Of a stretch of 64,000 nt of DNA, positions 36,262-44,219 are shown one piece after another. Every line of letters starts with the position of its first letter. Position 1 is the first letter of the stretch. Location: assembly GCF_003254525.1 (NCBI RefSeq), contig NZ_QFYS01000012.1:1-64000 (forward strand), written 5' to 3'. The notes beneath the pieces are model-generated. The model was not told where the DNA came from. It worked only from the letters and a program-made list of their open reading frames with translations, and ran no database searches. The translations under genes were made by a program, and so were the position numbers. The DNA comes from Phenylobacterium kunshanense. GTDB taxonomy: Bacteria; Pseudomonadota; Alphaproteobacteria; Caulobacterales; Caulobacteraceae.

Positions 36262-36783
36262 ATGGCGGAAGCTCTCGACCCGGCCATCCCGGACGACGTC
36301 GAGCGGCTGGCGCAGGAGGTGCTGCAGGCGGCTTGCGACCGTGGCGTCATGCTGGCCACGGCCGAGAGCTGCACCGGGGGCCTCCTGGCGTCGCTGCTCA
36401 CCGACATTCCGGGGAAGAGCCATGCTTTCGAGCGAGGCTTCGTGACCTACACAAATGACGCCAAGCACGAGGTGCTCGGCGTTTCGTGGGATATCCTGGA
36501 CAGGTTCGGCGCGGTCTCCGCGCCTGCCGCCGAAGCCATGGCCGCCGGCGCCCTGACCGCCTCGCGGGCCGACATCTCGGTGTCGATCACCGGCTTCACG
36601 GAAAGCGCGCCCGGCCAGCCAGCGGGGCTCGTCCACTTCGCCTGCGCCCGCCGGGGCGCCGAATGCGTCCAACAGCTTGAGACGTTCGGCGATATCGGCC
36701 GCGCCGCCGTGAGGCTGGCGTCCCTGCGGACCGCCCTGCGCCTCCTGAACGCAGCCCTTGGAAGGACGGCCGACGCCGCCTGA
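36262..36783 (+). CDS. CinA-family nicotinamide-nucleotide amidohydrolase (PncC-like)
   Basis: 173 residues, equivalent to the C-terminal CinA domain alone. The signature TAESCTGGLLASLLTDIPG is intact and the rest (GFVTYTNDAKHEVLGVS, VSITGFTESAPGQPAGLVHF) fits. The enzyme deamidates NMN to nicotinate mononucleotide, salvaging the NAD pool. The close spacing to the hemerythrin-like gene is unusual. The domain that hydrolyses ADP-ribose in full CinA is absent. Confidence 0.92.
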   Translation: MAEALDPAIPDDVERLAQEVLQAACDRGVMLATAESCTGGLLASLLTDIPGKSHAFERGFVTYTNDAKHEVLGVSWDILDRFGAVSAPAAEAMAAGALTASRADISVSITGFTESAPGQPAGLVHFACARRGAECVQQLETFGDIGRAAVRLASLRTALRLLNAALGRTADAA

Positions 36784-36887
36784 CCGGGTCGGCGGGCGTT
36801 CCTGCGTCACCGCCGCGAAACAATCCGCAATCGACACGCACACCGCATCCTGTAGAAGAACCGGTATGCCTTGGGGAGGGCGCACCG

Positions 36888-37499
36888 TTGATTCGCGATG
36901 TCGTGGTCTGGCTGTCGCAGCTGGGCAAGGGACCGGGGGAATACGACCCCTCATGGAGCGAGCAGCTCGCCAGCACCCTGAACTTCTGGGGTCTGCTGGA
37001 AGGCACCCATGTGCTGACGCTGATGCTGTTCGCCGGCACGATCTTCCTGGTGGACCTGCGGCTGCTGGGAGTCGCCTTCCGACGCACCCCGATCTCGGTG
37101 ATCAGCGACCGGGTGCTGCCGCTAACCGTGTTCGGCTTCGCGCTGATGATCGTGACCGGCGTCGCGCTGTTTTACGCCAAGCCACTGCTTTATTATCATA
37201 ATCTGTGGTTTCGGCTGAAGCTGATCTTCCTCGCTGTGGCGGCGATCAACATCCTGGTCTTCCACTTTCGGGTGCAGCGGAGCCGGTCGGCCTGGGACAC
37301 GGCTCCCCGCACGCCGGCCGCCGTCAAGGCCTCGGCGCTGATCTCGATCAGCGCCTGGATCCTGGTGATCACCTTCGGGCGCTTCATCGCCTACGACTGG
37401 TTCGAATGCGGCAAGCCGCTGCCCCACTGGGCCAACGCCGCCCAGGCCTGCGCCGCCTCTGAACGCGGCGCGATCGACCTCGGCGAGGTGATCCAATGA
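36888..37499 (+). CDS. Membrane protein of unknown function, first of a pair (DUF6644-like)
   Basis: 203 residues from TTG with GGGGAGGG 7 bases upstream. Four predicted membrane helices (GTHVLTLMLFAGTIFLVDLR, VLPLTVFGFALMIVTGVALF, FRLKLIFLAVAAINILVFHF, ALISISAWILVITFGRFIAY). The conserved His/Arg pattern (LEGTHVL, FHFRVQRS) could suggest haem or quinone binding, but no established activity exists. I associate the sequence with DUF6644 from memory. The stop overlaps the next gene as ATGA. Confidence 0.78.
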   Translation: MIRDVVVWLSQLGKGPGEYDPSWSEQLASTLNFWGLLEGTHVLTLMLFAGTIFLVDLRLLGVAFRRTPISVISDRVLPLTVFGFALMIVTGVALFYAKPLLYYHNLWFRLKLIFLAVAAINILVFHFRVQRSRSAWDTAPRTPAAVKASALISISAWILVITFGRFIAYDWFECGKPLPHWANAAQACAASERGAIDLGEVIQ

Positions 37500-38326
37500 C
37501 CATGGCTCCGCAGGATTTCTTCCCCGCGCTCGCCGACTGGGTGGCCACGCTGGACGACGTCTGGCCCGGCGTCGTCATCAAGCCGTACTTCGCCCAGTGG
37601 GAAGTCGGCCATCTCCTCTCGCTCGCCCTCCTGGGCGGTTGCAGCATCCTGCTCAATCTTCGGCTGATCGGCTTCGGCCTGACCGACGAGAGCCCCTCGG
37701 AAGTGCAGCGCAGCACCCGCGCCTGGATGCATCTCGGCGTGGTCGGCGTCATCTTGACCGGGCTTCTGATCGGGGCCTCGAACGCCGAGCGCCTCTACAC
37801 GTCGGAAGCGTTCACCGCGAAGATGCTGGGGCTGGCCGCCGCCCTGGTCCTGACCTACGGCGTGAGCATGCCCCTCGCCAGCGCCGACGGGCGCGGCAAT
37901 GGCGCAATCCGCATCGCAGGCGTCGCTGGCCTGTTGCTTTGGGCCGGATCGCTCTGGGTGTTCGGCGTGGGGAAGCTGATCAACCCCGGCGTCTGGCACG
38001 TCATTTTCGCCGGCGGGCTGATCGTGCTGTTCGTGGCCCGGGGGCGGACGCGGATCGTGTATGCCGCGGGTCTGGCGGCGCTGGTCGTGGCCCAGTTCGT
38101 CACGACGCGCCTGGTCATCGACCCCGAGGACTACGCCCGGCTCGATCCGACCAACAAGGCCTTCGCCTGGGTGTTCGCGGCGTGGATCCTCGGCGCCATC
38201 GCCACGCAACTCGCCAGCGGCGGACGCAGCGCCGAGGGCACGCCGTTCACGCGCGGACTGGCCTACGCCGCCATCCTGGTCTGGATCACGACCGCCGCCG
38301 CCGGCCGCTGGATCGCCTTCGCCTGA
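37496..38326 (+). CDS. Membrane protein of unknown function, second of a pair
   Basis: 276 residues with seven or eight predicted membrane helices. The N-terminal part (FAQWEVGHLLSLALLGGCSI, NLRLIGFGLTDESPSEVQR) repeats the layout of the preceding protein, including a His-Leu-Leu in helix one and the R-rich loop after helix two, suggesting ancient duplication and complex formation. The ATGA overlap implies coupled synthesis. Function unknown. It ends 7 bases before the convergent LysR gene. Confidence 0.78.
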   Translation: MTMAPQDFFPALADWVATLDDVWPGVVIKPYFAQWEVGHLLSLALLGGCSILLNLRLIGFGLTDESPSEVQRSTRAWMHLGVVGVILTGLLIGASNAERLYTSEAFTAKMLGLAAALVLTYGVSMPLASADGRGNGAIRIAGVAGLLLWAGSLWVFGVGKLINPGVWHVIFAGGLIVLFVARGRTRIVYAAGLAALVVAQFVTTRLVIDPEDYARLDPTNKAFAWVFAAWILGAIATQLASGGRSAEGTPFTRGLAYAAILVWITTAAAGRWIAFA

Positions 38327-38333
38327 GGGAGCC

Positions 38334-39260
38334 TCAGCGGCCGGGGTGCTGACTCCCCCATCCCTGGTGCCACTCGGGTTCGCCGGCATACCGCTGGGCC
38401 AGGAAATCCACGAAGGCGCGGACTTTCGCGGCCAGGTGCCGGGCATGCGGATAGACCGCATGCACATGGATCAACTCGGGCTCGAAGTTGCACAGCACCG
38501 GGACCAGGCGGCCGGCGCGCAGGTCTTCGGCCGCAGCGAAGGCCGGCGTCCGCACCACACCGAAGCCCGCCACCGCCGCCGCCACACAGGCTTCCGCGCC
38601 ATTGAAACGCAGACGGCCGTGCACCCGGACGTCCCGAAGATCGCTGTGAGGACCGAACCGCCAGACGGTGGGATCCCGCGCATTGGTGTCCAGGATCGCC
38701 TCGTGCTGGCCAAGATCCTCCAGGGCCGCCGGAACGCCCGCGCGCTCCAGATAGGCCGGCGCCGCACACGTCACCATCCTGACAGCCGCCAGGCGGCGCG
38801 CGACGAGCGAAGAGTCGGCCAGATGGCCGATGCGCACCGCCACATCGAACCCCTCTTCCACCAGGTTCACCACGCGGTCCGAGAAGCTGACGTCCAGGGA
38901 CACCGCCGCGCAGCCCGCGGCGAAGTCGAGCAGCGCAGGCGTGAGCTGGTTCTTGCCGAAGGACACAGGCGCCGAGACCTTCAGGGTTCCGGAGGGGCCG
39001 GCCTGGTCGCGCACCGAGGCCTCGAGCACGTCGAAGCTCTCCAGCAGTTCCCGCGCGCGCTCCAGATAGGCCTGACCGGTGTCGGTGAGCGACACGTCAC
39101 GCGTCGTGCGGTTCAGGAGCCGCGCGCCGAGGCGGTTCTCCAGGCGGGCGACCAGTTTCGACACCTGCGCGCCGGAAACGTCCAACTTGCGCGCGCCCTG
39201 CGTGAAGCTGCGCGCGTCAGCGACCGCCACAAACGCGCGGATTTCGTCGAGTCGGTCCAC
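38334..39260 (-). CDS. LysR-family transcriptional regulator
   Basis: 308 residues. The N-terminal HTH (DEIRAFVAVADARSFTQGAR, AQVSKLVARLENRLGARLLN) is followed by the LysR ligand-binding domain (residues about 90-295). I chose GTG 39260 with AGGA 9 bases upstream; an in-frame ATG at 39287 lacks one. Divergent from the FMN-reductase gene, with a GGATTGTT/AACAATCC dyad just upstream of its start. Typical of a regulator that controls its divergent neighbour and itself. Confidence 0.93.
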   Translation of the reverse strand: MDRLDEIRAFVAVADARSFTQGARKLDVSGAQVSKLVARLENRLGARLLNRTTRDVSLTDTGQAYLERARELLESFDVLEASVRDQAGPSGTLKVSAPVSFGKNQLTPALLDFAAGCAAVSLDVSFSDRVVNLVEEGFDVAVRIGHLADSSLVARRLAAVRMVTCAAPAYLERAGVPAALEDLGQHEAILDTNARDPTVWRFGPHSDLRDVRVHGRLRFNGAEACVAAAVAGFGVVRTPAFAAAEDLRAGRLVPVLCNFEPELIHVHAVYPHARHLAAKVRAFVDFLAQRYAGEPEWHQGWGSQHPGR

Positions 39261-39261
39261 G

Positions 39262-39290
39262 GGATTGTTTCCTGTTCGGCATAACAATCC
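39262..39290. promoter_or_regulatory. Candidate LysR operator
   Basis: GGATTGTT, 13 bases, AACAATCC form a perfect 8-base dyad beginning 2 bases upstream of the LysR start. It contains a T-N11-A step (T39269, A39281), the usual recognition core of LysR-type regulators. Occupancy would block the LysR ribosome site. Confidence 0.5.
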
Positions 39291-39427
39291 TCCGGATGGG
39301 CCAGATTATCAACATCGCAGCGCCCCGCCATCTTTGCATCGTCCCGAGGCGATCCGGCCGAGGGGCAGCCGCCGCCGCGCTCATGACAGGGCCTGACGGC
39401 GCTCCCATCCCGCAAAGGAGCTCCCCT

Positions 39428-39979
39428 GTGACCCAGCCCCGCACCGTCGCCGTCATCGTCGGCTCGATCCGCAAGGACAGCGTCAGCCGCAAGGTGGCCA
39501 AGGCCTTCGCCGCCCTGACCCCCGGCCTGACCTTCAAGTTCGTGCAGATCGCCGACCTCCCCCACTTCGACCAGGATCTGGAAAGCGAGCCGCCCGCCGA
39601 ATGGGTCCGCTTCCGGAAGGAGATCGCAGCGGCGGACGCCGTGCTGTTCCTGACGCCGGAATACAATCGTTCGTTTCCCGGCGTCCTGAAGAACGCCGTC
39701 GACGTGGGTTCGCGCCCGTATGGCCAGAGCGTCTGGGACGGCAAGCCCGGCGCGGTCATCAGCGTTTCGCCCGGCGCGATCGGCGGCTTCGGCGCCAATC
39801 ACCACCTTCGCCAATCGCTCGTGTTCCTGAACGTCCCGCTGCTCAGCAAGGAGGCCTACATCGGAGGCGCCTATGCCCTGTTCGACGAAAGCGGGGAGCT
39901 GACGAACGACTCCACCGCCGAGTTCCTTCGGGGCTACGGCGCCGCCTTCACGGCCTGGGTCGAGCGCATCCTCGCCTGA
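39428..39979 (+). CDS. NADPH-dependent FMN reductase-like flavoprotein
   Basis: 183 residues. Flavodoxin-like fold of the YieF/ChrR-type: IVGSIRKDSVSRKVA, FLTPEYNRSFPGVLKNAVD (flavin-binding loop), SVSPGAIGGFGANHHLRQ. These enzymes reduce FMN, quinones or metal ions with NADPH. GTG start with AAGGAG 7 bases upstream; the frame is open 132 bases further up. Likely regulated by the divergent LysR protein. The dioxygenase gene follows after 28 bases. Confidence 0.92.
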   Translation: MTQPRTVAVIVGSIRKDSVSRKVAKAFAALTPGLTFKFVQIADLPHFDQDLESEPPAEWVRFRKEIAAADAVLFLTPEYNRSFPGVLKNAVDVGSRPYGQSVWDGKPGAVISVSPGAIGGFGANHHLRQSLVFLNVPLLSKEAYIGGAYALFDESGELTNDSTAEFLRGYGAAFTAWVERILA

Positions 39980-40007
39980 TCGCCGCGTCCCACGGAAGGT
40001 CCCGAGC

Positions 40008-40811
40008 ATGACGACCCTGCCAACCGTCTTCCTGCCCCACGGCGCCGGTCCCTGCTTCTTCATGGAGTGGGGGCGTGGCCCCACGGACACCTGGGACCGT
40101 ACGGCCGCCTACCTGAAGGGTCTGGTGACCAGCCTCCCTACCCGGCCGGAGGCCATCCTGGTGATCTCCGGCCACTGGGAGGCGACCGCTTTCACCGTCG
40201 GTTCCGCTCCGCGGCCGGAGTTGATCTACGACTACTACGGCTTCCCCGAGCACACCTACCGGCTGACATTCCCGGCTGAAGGCTCGCCCGGTCTCGCGAA
40301 CAGGGTCCAGGCTCTGCTCGCGGCCGCCGGCATCCCGGCGACGGCGGACCCCGCGCGGGGGTGGGACCATGGCGTCTTCATCCCCCTGATGGTCGCCACG
40401 CCCGACGCGGACATCCCCGTCGTCCAGCTTTCGCTGCGGGCGGACCTGGACCCGACCGCGCACCTGGAGGCGGGCCGGGCCCTGCGCCCGCTGCGGGACG
40501 AAGGCGTCCTCATCGTCGGCTCCGGCATGAGCTGGCACAACATGCGCGGCTTCTCGCCGGCCTTCACCGAGCGGTCGGCCACCTTCGACGCCTGGCTGGA
40601 AGCGGCCATACGGCGACCTCTCGGACGCGAACAGGCTCTCGCCAGCTGGACCGACGCGCCCTTTGCGAGGGACGCCCATCCGCGGGAGGAACACCTCCTG
40701 CCCCTCATGGTGGCGGCCGGCGCCGCGACCGGCGACCCTGCTACGGTCGCCTTCCGCGATACGGTCATGGACGTAGTGGTCTCGGCCATCGAATTCGGCC
40801 GGCCGGCCTAG
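40008..40811 (+). CDS. Extradiol ring-cleavage dioxygenase, DODA/YgiD type (class III)
   Basis: 267 residues. Non-haem iron enzyme of the 4,5-DOPA dioxygenase family: TVFLPHGAGPCFF, VISGHWEATAF, YDYYGFPEHTYRL, RGWDHGVFIPLMV, GSGMSWHNMRGF and REEHLLPLMVA supply the conserved His and Glu set. Characterised relatives open catechol rings. It probably forms an operon with the FMN reductase, with electron supply or substrate reduction as a reasonable pairing, under the divergent LysR. Its stop TAG is the first part of the palindromic repeat element. Confidence 0.9.
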   Translation: MTTLPTVFLPHGAGPCFFMEWGRGPTDTWDRTAAYLKGLVTSLPTRPEAILVISGHWEATAFTVGSAPRPELIYDYYGFPEHTYRLTFPAEGSPGLANRVQALLAAAGIPATADPARGWDHGVFIPLMVATPDADIPVVQLSLRADLDPTAHLEAGRALRPLRDEGVLIVGSGMSWHNMRGFSPAFTERSATFDAWLEAAIRRPLGREQALASWTDAPFARDAHPREEHLLPLMVAAGAATGDPATVAFRDTVMDVVVSAIEFGRPA

Positions 40812-40924
40812 AGCCTTTCCCGTTCAAACGGAATCGTTTGAACGGGATAAAAAAGCTCTAAATCAAATGTTTGAGCGCGTTCTGACCGCAAAACCGGTTC
40901 CCACTCTTGCGGAACGCGCTCTAG
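40808..40924. repeat. Composite palindromic (REP-like) intergenic element
   Basis: 117 bases bounded by CTAGAGC and GCTCTAG. The left unit is a perfect 13-base palindrome arm TCCCGTTCAAACG with CGTTTGAACGGGA (40818-40847). The right unit (40873-40921) has arms GAGCGCGTTC and GAACGCGCTC around an inner stem CGCAA/TTGCG. The loop ACCGGTTCCCACTC is of the type seen in dispersed alphaproteobacterial palindromes. It lies between convergent genes; a run of A after the left unit is not a terminator on the plus strand. Confidence 0.65.
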
Positions 40925-40945
40925 GCGCCTCGCCGCGGCCGTCGG

Positions 40946-43348
40946 TCACGCCACTGCGGCGCCTGGCGCGGCGTCGCGGTCGACGGCGGCCTGCAGAGCT
41001 TCATAGAGCCGTTGCGCCTCGATCGGCTTGGCCACGAGGGCGTCCATGCCCGATTGGAGATATTCCGCGATCTGGTGAGACATCGCGTTGGCCGTCAGCG
41101 CGACGATCGGCGTCCGCGCGCGCCCCTCGGAGCGCTCCCGCGCCCGGATCTGCGCCGTGGCGGTCGGTCCGTCCATGACCGGCATCTGGACATCCATGAG
41201 GATGACGTCCCAGGGCTCGCGTTCCCAGGCCGCCACAGCTTCACGCCCGTCGGCCACGATCACCGGATCGATCCCGATCTGGGCCAGCAGCGTCTTCAGG
41301 ACGAACTGGTTCATGGGATTGTCCTCCGCGGCCAACACGCGAACGGTGCGGGCCCTGCGCCCGGACCCCCGCGCGGCGCGGCTTGCCGGAACCGACCCGC
41401 GCGACGTCCGCGAGGCCTTCGGCAGCGGCAGCGAGGCCGTGAACGTCGACCCCATGCCCGGCGCGCTGGTGGCGCGGATCTCGCCGCCCATCAGCTCAGC
41501 CAACTCCCGGCAGATCGCGAGGCCCAGCCCCGTTCCGCCGAACCGGCGGGTCGTCGACGCGTCGGCCTGCTCGAACTTGCGGAACAGACCCGCAAGCTGC
41601 TCGGCCGACATGCCGATCCCGGAATCGAAGACGGTCAGCGACAGATCGCCCTTCTCGCGACCGATGCGCACCTTCACGCCGCCCCGCTCGGTAAACTTCA
41701 AGGCGTTGGAGACCAGGTTCCACAGGATCTGGCGCACGCGCACCTGATCGCCCTCGTAAACGCCGCGGGCCGCGTGATCGACGCTCAGCTCGAAGTCCAG
41801 TCCCTTGGCCTCGGCGATCGCCTGGAAGGTGGCATGGACGGCCTTGGCCAGCGCGTCCACCTCGAAGGGCGCGGTCTCTAGCGTCAATTTGCCGGCTTCG
41901 ATCTTGGAGAGGTCCAGGACGTCGTTAAGGATGGTCAGCAGGCTCTCGCCCGACTGCCGGATCACCTCGATACGCTCCCGCTGCGCTTCGGTCAGATCAC
42001 CGTCCGCCGCCAACGCCTGCGCCATGCCCAACACCCCGTTCAGGGGCGTGCGGATCTCGTGGCTCATGGTGGCCAGGAATGCGCTCTTGGCCCGGTTGGC
42101 GGCCTCCGCGTCCTCCTTCGCCTGCACCATGGCGCGCTCGGCGGCCTTCTCCCGGGTGATGTTCCGCAGCGCGCCGACGAGCCGGACGGGCTTGTTCTCC
42201 TCGTCGAGGATCAGCTTCGTGGCCGCGGCGACCCAGACTTCCTCGCCGTCGGTGCGAGCGACCCGGTACTGAGGCCGGTAGGGCTCCCCGCCCTCGCGGT
42301 GGCGGCGCCACATCTCGAGCACCCAATCGCGGTCGCGCGGATCGACAGTGCTCCAGATGTCCTGCTCGAGGTCCTGGTAGGTCCTGGGGGGATCGAAGAA
42401 GGCCTCGGCGGAGCCGACCCTGAACAGCTCGCGACGAGCATAGTCCATCTCGAAGACGTGCAGTTCGGCGAGCTGGAGCGCCACCTTCAGGCGGTCTTCA
42501 GAGCGCTCGGAGGACTCCAGCGCCTCGACGTGCTGGGTGATGTCGTACCAGGTGATGATCAGTCCGGCGACGGCGCCATCCTTGTCGCGCCAGGGGCCGA
42601 TCTGGACCCGCGCCCACTGGACGCCGCCGTCCGGCCGCGGAAGCTGCACCCGCTCGATGTTGTAGTCCTGGCCGGTCATGCAGTGTGCAAGGCCGCCCCG
42701 CCAGCGCTCGAACAGGTCGGGGCGGAGGTCGAAGATGTTGCGGCCGACGATCTCCTCGCCCTGCAGCCCGCGGGCTTCGATCCAGGGTGGGCTGGCGTAG
42801 AGAAGGCGGAATTCCTGATCCAGCAGCACCATCGCCACCGGCATCGCGCCCACGATCGCGGACACGGCCTCCTCGTAGCCGGCACGGGCCTGGCTGGCCC
42901 TGACCCGGGTCCACTCGTCGGCGACGAAGTCGGCCAGATCCTGCAGGTCGCGCAGCAGTTGATCGTCGCGCCGCCGCGGCTCCAGCCCCGCGACCCACAG
43001 CGCGCCGGGCGTCGTCCCATCGTCGAGCCGGATCGGCGCGCCGGCGAAGAACTGGACACCCTGCACGGTGACTTCCGGCTCGCCGCGGAAGATCCGATCC
43101 TCGCGAGCGTCTTCCACCCAGATGGCCTCGCCCCGGCGGATCACCTCGTTGACGCCGGCGCCCCGGCTGATGATCGCGATAGGCTGAGGCCGACTGCGCC
43201 AGTAGCCGTCTTCAGTGACGAGAGTGACCTGGGCCATGATCCGGCCGAACAGCGCGCGGGCCAGGCGGGTCGCCCGGTCGAAGACCGCCCGGGAGCTCTC
43301 TAGGCCCGGCGGCATGGCGGCTGCGTCTCCCGTCGGTTGGCGCGTCAT
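40946..43348 (-). CDS. Hybrid histidine kinase with GAF and two PAS domains
   Basis: 800 residues. An N-terminal GAF-like domain (about 20-190, IWVEDAREDRIF, FFAGAPIRLDDG), PAS domain one (about 195-315, AMPVAMVLLDQEFRLLYAS), PAS two with PAC (about 325-430), HisKA with His430 in MSHEIRTPLNG, HATPase (residues about 550-660, NLVSNALKFTE, GTGLGLAICREL) and a receiver with acidic pair ED and Asp719 in LMDVQMPVMDG. No membrane helix, so it is a soluble sensor, possibly of redox or a small ligand. All catalytic residues are intact, so it is a plausible donor for the stand-alone Hpt protein at 26113. The ATG at 43348 has a weak ribosome site. Confidence 0.92.
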   Translation of the reverse strand: MTRQPTGDAAAMPPGLESSRAVFDRATRLARALFGRIMAQVTLVTEDGYWRSRPQPIAIISRGAGVNEVIRRGEAIWVEDAREDRIFRGEPEVTVQGVQFFAGAPIRLDDGTTPGALWVAGLEPRRRDDQLLRDLQDLADFVADEWTRVRASQARAGYEEAVSAIVGAMPVAMVLLDQEFRLLYASPPWIEARGLQGEEIVGRNIFDLRPDLFERWRGGLAHCMTGQDYNIERVQLPRPDGGVQWARVQIGPWRDKDGAVAGLIITWYDITQHVEALESSERSEDRLKVALQLAELHVFEMDYARRELFRVGSAEAFFDPPRTYQDLEQDIWSTVDPRDRDWVLEMWRRHREGGEPYRPQYRVARTDGEEVWVAAATKLILDEENKPVRLVGALRNITREKAAERAMVQAKEDAEAANRAKSAFLATMSHEIRTPLNGVLGMAQALAADGDLTEAQRERIEVIRQSGESLLTILNDVLDLSKIEAGKLTLETAPFEVDALAKAVHATFQAIAEAKGLDFELSVDHAARGVYEGDQVRVRQILWNLVSNALKFTERGGVKVRIGREKGDLSLTVFDSGIGMSAEQLAGLFRKFEQADASTTRRFGGTGLGLAICRELAELMGGEIRATSAPGMGSTFTASLPLPKASRTSRGSVPASRAARGSGRRARTVRVLAAEDNPMNQFVLKTLLAQIGIDPVIVADGREAVAAWEREPWDVILMDVQMPVMDGPTATAQIRARERSEGRARTPIVALTANAMSHQIAEYLQSGMDALVAKPIEAQRLYEALQAAVDRDAAPGAAVA

Positions 43349-43418
43349 CGGCCTGTTCCGGTGCGCGATGGCGCACCTCCCCCGCCGACGTTGTCGCCCG
43401 CAACCTGTTAAGCGGGCC

Positions 43419-44219
43419 TTAGCCGCCCACGCGCGCGAGGCGATGCAGAACGATGCCGCTGGTCGTCGCCACGTTGAGAGAGTCGAATCCACCCGACATC
43501 TCAATGCGTACGCCCCGGATTCGGCCCAGCACCTCCGCGGGCAAACCCGGCCCCTCGGCGCCGAACAGGGCGGCGGTCCGGCGGCGCGATGGGAATTCGT
43601 CCAGCGGGGTCTCGCCCCTTGGCGAGAGCGCCATGACATCGAAGCCGGCGCCCTGCAGAAGATCGACCATCTCCAGTGCAGACCCCGCACGCGCGAACGG
43701 GACGGACAGGACGCCCCCTACGCTGACCCGGATCGCCTTCCGGTAGAGCGGATCGCAGCAGGTGTCATCGAGCAGGATCGCATCGACGCCAAAGGCCGCG
43801 GCGTTGCGGAAGATCCCGCCCATGTTGTCGTGGTTGGCGATCCCGACCAGTCCGACCACAAGCGCCCGATCGGGCGCCTGGGCCAGCAGGTCCTCGGCGA
43901 TGGGCGTCGGCCGCCGCCCCACCGCGAGGATGCCGCGATGGATCGGAAATCCGACCACCCTGTCCATCACGGCCTGGGTCGCGGCGTACACGGGCGTTCC
44001 CGGCGCCAACGGGGCGAGCACCTCGGCCAGGGCCTCCACCCGGTGTTCCGCGACCAGTACGGAGGCCAGACGCTCGGGCATCGACCGGGTCGCCTTCTCC
44101 AGGACGACCCGCCCCTCGACGATGAACAATCCGTCCCGGCCGACGAGGTCACGTTCCCGGACGGCCCGATAGGGTTCGAGCCTCGGGTCGTCCGGGTCGT
44201 CGATGCGCTGGACTACCAG
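43419..44219 (-). CDS. TrmH/SpoU-family RNA methyltransferase without a standard start codon
   Basis: About 266 residues. SPOUT 2'-O-methyltransferase core: GIANHDNMGGIFRNAAAFG (motif 1), ALFGAEGPGLPAE (motif 2), VRIEMSGGFDSLNVATTSG (motif 3). RIDDPDDPRLEPYR is the usual family N-terminus, but no ATG, GTG or TTG lies within range of it. The codon 3 residues upstream is CTG at 44219, preceded by GGTGA 6 bases away. The nearest ATG in frame, 44321, would overlap the upstream peptidase by 109 bases and add 34 unrelated residues. I put the start at CTG with low confidence. The stop at 43419 is firm. Confidence 0.85.
   Translation of the reverse strand: MVVQRIDDPDDPRLEPYRAVRERDLVGRDGLFIVEGRVVLEKATRSMPERLASVLVAEHRVEALAEVLAPLAPGTPVYAATQAVMDRVVGFPIHRGILAVGRRPTPIAEDLLAQAPDRALVVGLVGIANHDNMGGIFRNAAAFGVDAILLDDTCCDPLYRKAIRVSVGGVLSVPFARAGSALEMVDLLQGAGFDVMALSPRGETPLDEFPSRRRTAALFGAEGPGLPAEVLGRIRGVRIEMSGGFDSLNVATTSGIVLHRLARVGG

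Noticed and set aside
40850..40860. Run of A after the 40818-40847 palindrome as an intrinsic terminator
   Set aside because: On the plus strand the run is A not T; on the minus strand the T-run precedes rather than follows the hairpin.
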